This document shows positions 58,901 to 64,000 of a stretch of DNA of 64,000 nt, in pieces. The translations under genes were made by a program, and so were the position numbers. The stretch's first letter is position 1, and each line of letters starts with the position of its first letter. A model generated the notes under the pieces. That model ran no database searches. It was not told where the DNA came from and saw nothing but the letters and a program-made list of their open reading frames with translations. Source of the stretch: Meconema thalassinum (Eukaryota > Arthropoda > Insecta > Orthoptera > Tettigoniidae); contig OX336397.1 of the NCBI GenBank assembly GCA_946902985.2, positions 183,896,813 to 183,960,812 on the forward strand. The letters are read 5' to 3'.

Positions 58901-60886
58901 TGAGACTTGAAGTAGCTGCCACTGTACTTACAAATAAACCCCTATTTGTTTATCATTCACGTTAAATTACTCCCTACTTTTGGTATCCATGAGGTCAGCA
59001 TTATTTTAAGGGTCAACGCTTGGTACTAGATATTTTAATCCAAAAATGTAACAACGTTATTTGTCCTTATTAACGTTATAGGGTAACTCTAAGTAACTGC
59101 AGTTACGCAGCAAAGTCGCAACACACACACTCAATGCTAGAGACAACATGCTAGGCCTACGTTTTGCGAGTGTATTCTAACTGAAATTCTTTTTGACAAA
59201 AACTGCACAATAACTGTTGCCATGTAGCTATGGACGAAGGAAAACTGAATGCGGGGTTGAATTACCTTCAGTTTTTTATTTTATTCCTTGATTCCTTCAG
59301 TGCATGTTCACAAGCCATCTGTAAGTTATAATTCTACCGACGCAAAGGGACATATATGTAAAACATGCCATTTCTTTACAGGACGATACAGACCATCACA
59401 CGGGTATTAAGATTGAGGTATCTTCTATTCCGGATATCGCTACATGCATCAAAACAGAAACCTCATCTTCCGATCTGAATGAGGTAAGTAACTTCATGAT
59501 GATGATGATAATTGTTGTTTATAGGGGCCTAACATCTAATGAGGTAAGTAACTTCATGCTTATTTTCAATACATCTCCTTATCACCTAATAGCATTTAAC
59601 GATTAAGAGTTGTTTCTCACAATTATGATGATGACAAACGGAAGCGTTAGTACCTGCTCTAATCTCCTTTGCAAACTGTTTGTTCCCGTACTCGAGCAAA
59701 CAATAATTCATCGAGTTAAAACTGCTCTAATCTCCTTTGCAAACTATGTGCTCCCATACTCTAGCAGATACATAGTTCTTAGAGTAACTTGCGGCTCTAA
59801 TCTCCTCTACAAACTGTGTGTTCCTGTATACTAGCAGACACATAATTCTTAGAGATACTAGCTGCTCTAATCTCCTTTGCAAACTGTGTGTTCCCGCACT
59901 CTAGCAGACACATAATTCTTAAGAGTTACTAGCTGCTCTCGTTTGCAAACTGTGTGCTCCCGTACTCTAGCAGACACACAATTCATAGAGTTACTAGCCG
60001 CTCTAATCTCCTTTGCAAACTGTGTGTTTCCGTACTCTAGCGGACACATAATTCTTAGAGTTACTAGCATGCTCTAATCTCCTTTGCAAACTGTGTGCTC
60101 CCATACTCTTGCAGACACATAATTCTTAGAGTTACTAGCATGCTCTTATCTCCTTTGCAAACTCTGTGCTCCCGTACAGTAGCAGACACATAATTCTTAT
60201 AGTTAATAGCTTGCTCTACAATAGTCCCCATAGAGGCATTTAAATACCTCAATCTAACTTCTTTTTGAACATTAAAATTTTAAATTGCAGTGAATTGTGA
60301 AGAAATGCCGTGAATAATATTCTGAAAGGTTGATAGATTTATGCCTTCATTCATAAAAGCCATGCTCCTATGGGCAGTCTAGTAGCTTGTTACTCAATGG
60401 TATGTGCACGTGTTGGACCGCAGGATTTGTTTTGGTCTATTCTATTGTTACTGTTTCAAGGGGCGGAACAGCGGGGTCATCTGCCCCTCTCTTATGGTCT
60501 TACGGCTAATAGAATTAAAAATAAATGTTCATTTGTCCTCAATCCTTAAATCTATTACTTCCATTAAGGCACTGATTTTAGCATTTCCAATCGCTCTAAG
60601 TTTAACTTGGTCTCTTAAAGTCTATTAGGAGTGTCAGTACTGGGGATTATAACCACTTATCTGTATAAAGTTTATCTCTAACACTAGGAGGTGATGGACA
60701 GTAGAAATTCATTCAGCGAATATATCTTCCCTTCAGCTGAGCAGTGCTGTATAATTAGATGTGCTCTCATTTGTGTAGAAGTATAAGGTGATAAAACTGA
60801 CATAAATTATTCCATTTTATGTTAAAGGATGTAAAAGAAGAAAATCAGAATGAAGAAGCAGATGAATGTGGAAATCCTTTAAATGA
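52532..60886 (+). CDS. C2H2 zinc-finger gene, 5' coding exons (3' part outside the window)
   Basis: Four exons fit one frame: 52532-52606 (25 codons), 52810-52908 (33), 59382-59483 (34) and 60828-60886 (59 nt, ending two bases into a codon). The first three junctions are phase 0. The product starts MEKQQQPLIKSEPEWLSQND and is acidic, with IKxE / VKSE / IKTE motifs that resemble SUMO-type sites. Insect ZF transcription factors often begin this way. The finger exon is not in the window: it should start in phase 2, as the minus-strand finger exon at 37017 does. No stops interrupt the exons. The gene is probably live, but nothing shows expression. Introns contain LINE/SINE and satellite DNA; the second intron is 6.5 kb. 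Confidence 0.7.
52810..52908 (+). CDS. ZF gene exon 2
   Basis: Acceptor ACATTTTAG; 33 codons (ESIDLLSFYNLKDEAGDNYE, then DKSLAVKSELGIK); donor GTGATC, weak but with AAG before it. Confidence 0.65.
53340..53600. repeat. Dispersed repeat with ATGTATCCCC and CCCGGC end
   Basis: Two CCCCTCTTTACTTCACCTAA-like lines (53390, 53485) and a terminal TACTCGCTATTGTACCCGGC at 53570. Related lines occur at 55720-55960 and 58045-58115. Confidence 0.55.
53601..54754. other. No gene recognised
   Basis: Second-intron DNA of the ZF gene: AT-rich, no long frames or clear repeat borders. Confidence 0.5.
54782..54938 (+). mobile_element. 5'-truncated SINE with 13-bp target duplication
   Basis: ACTCGAAGCAAAT at 54782-54794 is repeated at 54926-54938. 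The 131-bp insert matches the 3' half of the SINE at 35367 (GGGGACCCGATGCGCTGACC, CTTCATGGGCTGTAGTGCCA). The target is itself an older SINE body (GTGGTTTCCCACTTTAACTC). Confidence 0.9.
55340..55500. repeat. Tandem duplication, about 85 bp
   Basis: CTTACAGAGATAGATGGAAA, then CTTGGTGGTC, occurs twice (about 55350 and 55430), each followed by a CGTCT-GAG...TGCCNTGGA block. Confidence 0.8.
55680..55990. repeat. Inverted repeat and (TA)n tract
   Basis: CCCCATCTTTACTTGACCTA (55736) and its complement (55918) form arms of roughly 60-100 bp. (TA)15 follows at 55959-55988. Confidence 0.8.
56000..57900. repeat. 165-bp tandem array, about 11-12 units
   Basis: Each unit has TTCATATACCATTCGTCCGA, GCGATGAAACTTGGGTGAG, TTTCTGGCTTAGTAAATCCA and GTAGATTCAACAAATGAGCG. 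Units begin near 56177, 56340, 56508, 56668, 57004 and so on. Divergence rises to the right. The array ends in CATGCCGGGTACAGCTAGTA at about 58015. Confidence 0.9.
58116..59039. other. No gene recognised
   Basis: C-rich stretch at 58170-58200, then mixed DNA without clear coding or repeat signal. Confidence 0.45.
59382..59483 (+). CDS. ZF gene exon 3 (duplicated at 2770-2871)
   Basis: Acceptor TTTCTTTACAG; 34 codons with IKIEVSSIPDI and CIKTETSSSDLNE; donor GTAAGT at 59484. A second identical donor lies at 59544 after a target-site duplication, still in frame. Confidence 0.8.
59499..59538 (-). mobile_element. 40-bp retroposon tail with 20-bp target duplication
   Basis: The insert, read on the minus strand, is TAGATGTTAGGCCCCTATAA followed by ACAACAATTATC and an ATC repeat, the type of 3' end carried by common insect retroposons. 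It is flanked by perfect 20-bp copies (59479-59498 and 59539-59558), each with the last exon bases and GTAAGT. The left copy at 2770 lacks it, so it is derived. Confidence 0.85.
59655..60230. repeat. 70-bp minisatellite, about eight units
   Basis: Units: GCTCTAATCTCCTTTGCAAA, CTGTGTGCTCCCGTACTCTA and GCAGACACATAATTCTTAGA, ending GTTACTAG. The duplicate near 2560-2650 has only about one and a half units. Confidence 0.9.
60828..60886 (+). CDS. ZF gene exon 4
   Basis: Acceptor TTATGTTAAAG; reads DVKEENQNEEADECGNPLN, then two bases; donor GTAAGT. Ends in phase 2. Confidence 0.7.
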
Positions 60887-60889
60887 GTA

Positions 60890-61296
60890 AGTCTTAAACA
60901 TATAAACAACATGTTAGTTTTTATTTACCCTCTTTGTTCGTATGTTTAAGCTTTTCCATGTTTAATGCTCATGGTAAACTTTGAGCTTCAAAAGGAATTT
61001 CACCTATTTCCACACTATTATTAATGAAGCATTATTAATATCAGGGCAATCTCGTAAAATTTTCGTATAGAGATACTTAATCATGCCGCAATGTTTTGAG
61101 TGAATTTCATTTTGTTGCTTAAGGTAAAACACTTAATTTAACTTAACGAAATGACACTACATTACTTCCCCTTGCATGCAAGTACCAGCAATATGGCAAC
61201 GGACTAGTGGTGTATATTATAAACGAGATGAGGATGGAATTTGTCGCGGCTGTCTCGCTGACTCTCCTGTGGCAAACTGAACTGTTTACCATTTTT
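60890..61296. other. No gene recognised
   Basis: AT-rich intron-like DNA after exon 4; no zinc-finger coding on either strand. Confidence 0.5.
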
Positions 61297-62798
61297 AGCC
61301 TATTTTCAATTTTGAAAAAATAGGGTTATGAGATCACCTTTTGTCCGTGTGTGTGTGCGCGTGTGTGTGTGTCCCTAATAAATTCTAACCGGCTGGAGCG
61401 ATTTCAATGAAACTCGGTAGGTTCATAGCACTATTCCGGGCGATCCCGACCGTGCCCTTCAAATTTTGTTACGTCTCACCAATCCAACATGGCGGCTGTG
61501 CGAAATATTTCACCAGCATTCAATATCTCCGAAACTATTACCGATATCACCCTGGAATTTTTTACTGTGATAAAGGGAGCTACTAGAAGTTCACCTATGT
61601 GAATCTTGAAAAACTGGTAACTACAAAACCAGCATGGCGGCCATGCGAAGTTGCGACTTTTAAATAGACGTTTCTCGCGATTTAACCAACCAAACGCAAT
61701 AAAATTTGGTACAGTATATGTTTATACACTTTGTAATGCACCAACATCTAACTTTGTTCAATTGTTTACATAACCAAAAGATGGCGGCTGTGCGAAATAT
61801 TTCACCGGCATTATATATCTTTGATACTATTAGCGGTATCACCCTGAAATTTTGTACGGAGATAAAGGGCACTGCTGGAGGTTCGCCTATAAGATTTTCA
61901 AAAACCGGTTAACTACAAAACGAACATGACGGCCAAGTGAATTTGAAAATTTAAATAGACCTTTCTCGCGATTCAATGTTCCGAACGCATTGAAACTTGG
62001 TACAGGAAATGTTTATACACCTTGTAATACACTGGTATCTAATTTATTTCAATTGTTTACATAACCTCAAGATGGCGGCTGTGCGAATTTTAAAATTAAG
62101 TTTTTATTTCTTGTGTCGTATGCGATCGAAGTGGAAGTTTGAATAGTGAACCTACGCAATAATTTTCCTTTAATGATACATGACTCTATGGCCTATACAT
62201 TTAATAATCCAACATGGTGACCATCCGAAATATTTAGACGGCTATAAATATCTACGAATCTATTACAGCAATCAAACTGAATATGTTTTATGTTCATAGG
62301 AGCAATGAACATAAGTTTGCCTATAGGACTTTCAATAACCTGGTGATCACAAATCCAACATGGCGGCGACGCAAAGTATAAATATTCACATGGACGTTTC
62401 TCGCAATTTAACCATCCGAGTACAGTGAAACTTGGTACAGTAAATCCTTATATGAATGTTAATCCACTGGCATCTAATTTATTTCAATTGATTCCATAAC
62501 CACAAGATGGCAGCTGTGCGAAATTTTTAAATCTAGTTTTTTCTTCTTGTGTCCTAATCATGCGATAGAAGTTCGAATGCTACACGTACACAATAATCTT
62601 CATATAACAGAACATAAATCTAGGACCTACATAAATAAAGTCCAACATGGCGACCTTCCGAAATATTTAGTCGGTTCTCAATATCTGCGAATCTATCACA
62701 GCAATCAAACTGAAATTTTGTATGTTGATAGAGGCAATTAGCATAAGTAGGATATATGAAAATCGGCTGTATAGTTCTTCACGGAACTACTTGTTCTC
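61297..62798 (+). mobile_element. 1.5-kb dispersed repeat (copy 2, inverse of 15880-17394)
   Basis: It begins with the TTTTAGCCTATTTTCA hairpin, a (GT)n segment, then units with ATGGCGGCTGTGCGAAATAT at 61491, 61783 and further diverged ones near 62073, 62361, 62509 and 62645. It ends at CACGGAACTA near 62790. Several ORFs of 60-70 codons inside are by-products. Confidence 0.8.
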
Positions 62799-63624
62799 AT
62801 TCAGTAAGTGGTTAGTTAACGTAGTATTACATTACCACCGCGGATGATGAATTTTAAAATATAACCGTATAAATGAAAAATTAGATTACGTTAAAACCCG
62901 ATCATTTGGATGTGAACAACTCCAGTTGATCCCATCCTCACAAAACATGTATACCAAGGCTACCCATCGACCATTGGCATCCTCTTGGGAACTAAATCTC
63001 AACAGTTAAGCAATGACTTCACTCCACGGCACAAGGATAAAATTCAAGACTGACAAAGGTTAATTGTAGAGGCTATGTCATTTCTTTATGAAAATAATTG
63101 AAGACGTATCCTGACGCCTAATTAACTCGCACTTTTACACAACAATTGTCAATAGAGGCCCAAGAATTATTTTGGAAATACTGTGTTGATATTATAATCT
63201 AATTGGATTACAAGTACAGGTAGAGAATTTTTAAATACTATTTCGAGAGATTAAGCCATTGTTGTGATAAAAGTAAACGTTTAGAATAAACCGTGTCAGT
63301 TAAAATGTGGAACGCTAGAGGGGAGGCATGCAATGGTATGCTGAGAGTTGGATAAGTGTGCGCTGTGTAGTGTGGTTCTTAAAGGGTTGCCACCTTCTGT
63401 ACAGTAAAACAGATCACACTATATGTACTATGTGCCAGGTTAATCAATCATCTCTACACAATGGGTGTAGCCCTAAATAGTGCTCTCCATTCATCCATAA
63501 GGTTTTCAGTAGTGAAGTATAATAACACATCTATATTCCAACTAGGCTATTATATAGCGAATTAATTTGAGTCACATGTACACATCGCTAGTTACTTGGT
63601 GTTCAGTTACCGTGCTCGAGAGTA
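62799..63624. other. No gene recognised
   Basis: AT-rich, no repeat border or frame of note. Confidence 0.45.
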
Positions 63625-64000
63625 GAGAGGTCCTATCCCAGGGGTAACTGAATTGGCAACCCACGATTTTCCAGGGGCAAGGTCGTGAGATCTCCCGAAC
63701 GAGTAGCCGGAGGAAGTCCTGTGAGGGATCGAACGGAAAGGCCACATTCTCTCTGCCTATGGGACAAGTCTATTTTCCCTTAAGATAAAAAGTACCCACA
63801 CCCCCAACTAAATTAAGGATTATTAGTACACATGCGCACCTAGGCTCCTCTAAGATGGCGGGGTTTTCAAACTATATGGTAGATGCCTGCATACCTCCTT
63901 CTCTGCTCCCTTCCCCCATCCCCCACCATCCCCACCTCCAGAATTCCCTAAAATTCCAAACAGATTTTCAAATTCAATTACATTTAACACTAAAGTCCAC
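63625..64000 (+). repeat. Dispersed repeat R1, copy c (runs off the window)
   Basis: Same landmarks and order as 37640-38060: GGGGTAACTGA, GGAAGTCCTGTGAGGGATC, CCACACCCCC, CTAAGATGGCGG, CCAGAATTCCCTAAAATTCC. It continues past the right edge. Confidence 0.85.

Larger units (their letters stand above)
59040..60370 (+). repeat. ZF-gene segment duplicated in inverse at 2395-3291
   Basis: Upstream intron, exon 3 and downstream intron align with the left copy. Differences: an expanded 70-bp minisatellite and a 40-bp insert plus 20-bp duplication here; a 55-bp duplication and a lost splice donor there. Confidence 0.85.

Noticed and set aside
61660..62741. 60-70 codon frames in the 61.3-62.8 kb repeat
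   Set aside because: They recur with each repeat unit and on both strands; by-products of repetition.

Overview
The window looks like intergenic and intronic DNA from a large, repeat-rich arthropod genome. It is most likely an insect, perhaps a polyneopteran, but no single-copy marker fixes the taxon. Coding material sits in short exons with GT-AG signals, the rest is AT-rich, and almost every long open frame belongs to a transposable element. No rRNA, tRNA gene, CRISPR array or bacterial-style operon was seen.

Layout, left to right. 1-2394 holds nothing recognisable. 2395-3291 is a minus-strand copy of part of a zinc-finger (ZF) gene; a plus-strand copy lies at 59040-60370. 3292-12868 is LTR retrotransposon E1 (plus strand): a giant 5' LTR of about 4.1 kb once a nested TTAA-flanked DNA transposon (7375-9440) is subtracted, a broken gag, no pol, a polypurine tract and the first 193 bp of its 3' LTR. 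12869-24610 is LTR retrotransposon E2 (minus strand): about 3.0-kb LTRs, a related broken coiled-coil gag, and again no pol. A 1.5-kb dispersed repeat is inserted in its 3' LTR. 24611-30036 is a decayed protein-primed type B DNA polymerase gene (Polinton/Maverick-like, minus strand), split by a 5'-truncated Penelope element (25231-27489) with a 14-bp target duplication.

30085-33000 is tandem repeats with a 5'-truncated LINE. 34180-37017 holds a decayed C2H2 ZF exon (minus), a Tc1-like transposase remnant and a tRNA-derived SINE. 37640-42460 is a dispersed repeat split by a second decayed LINE (38640-41545). 43030-46935 is a Penelope RT fragment joined to a nearly intact APE-type single-ORF LINE carrying one internal stop codon. 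47140-55500 carries several tRNA-derived SINEs and the 5' exons of a plausibly functional host ZF gene on the plus strand (possible 5' UTR exon at 48239-48341; coding exons at 52532-52606, 52810-52908, 59382-59483 and 60828-60886). Its zinc-finger exon must lie beyond the right edge. The last 9 kb holds 165-bp, 70-bp and about 290-bp tandem arrays plus another copy of the 37640 dispersed repeat.

The most unusual content is (i) two related gag-only retrotransposons with giant LTRs, a candidate family of non-autonomous TR-GAG-like elements; (ii) a contradiction between their apparent ages and the order in which they are nested; (iii) a transposase annotated elsewhere as Mutator-like, in an element with TTAA target duplications; and (iv) a tiny retroposon tail whose target duplication copied the splice donor of a ZF-gene exon, giving two donors 60 nt apart in frame. 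All percentages and boundaries were read by eye.
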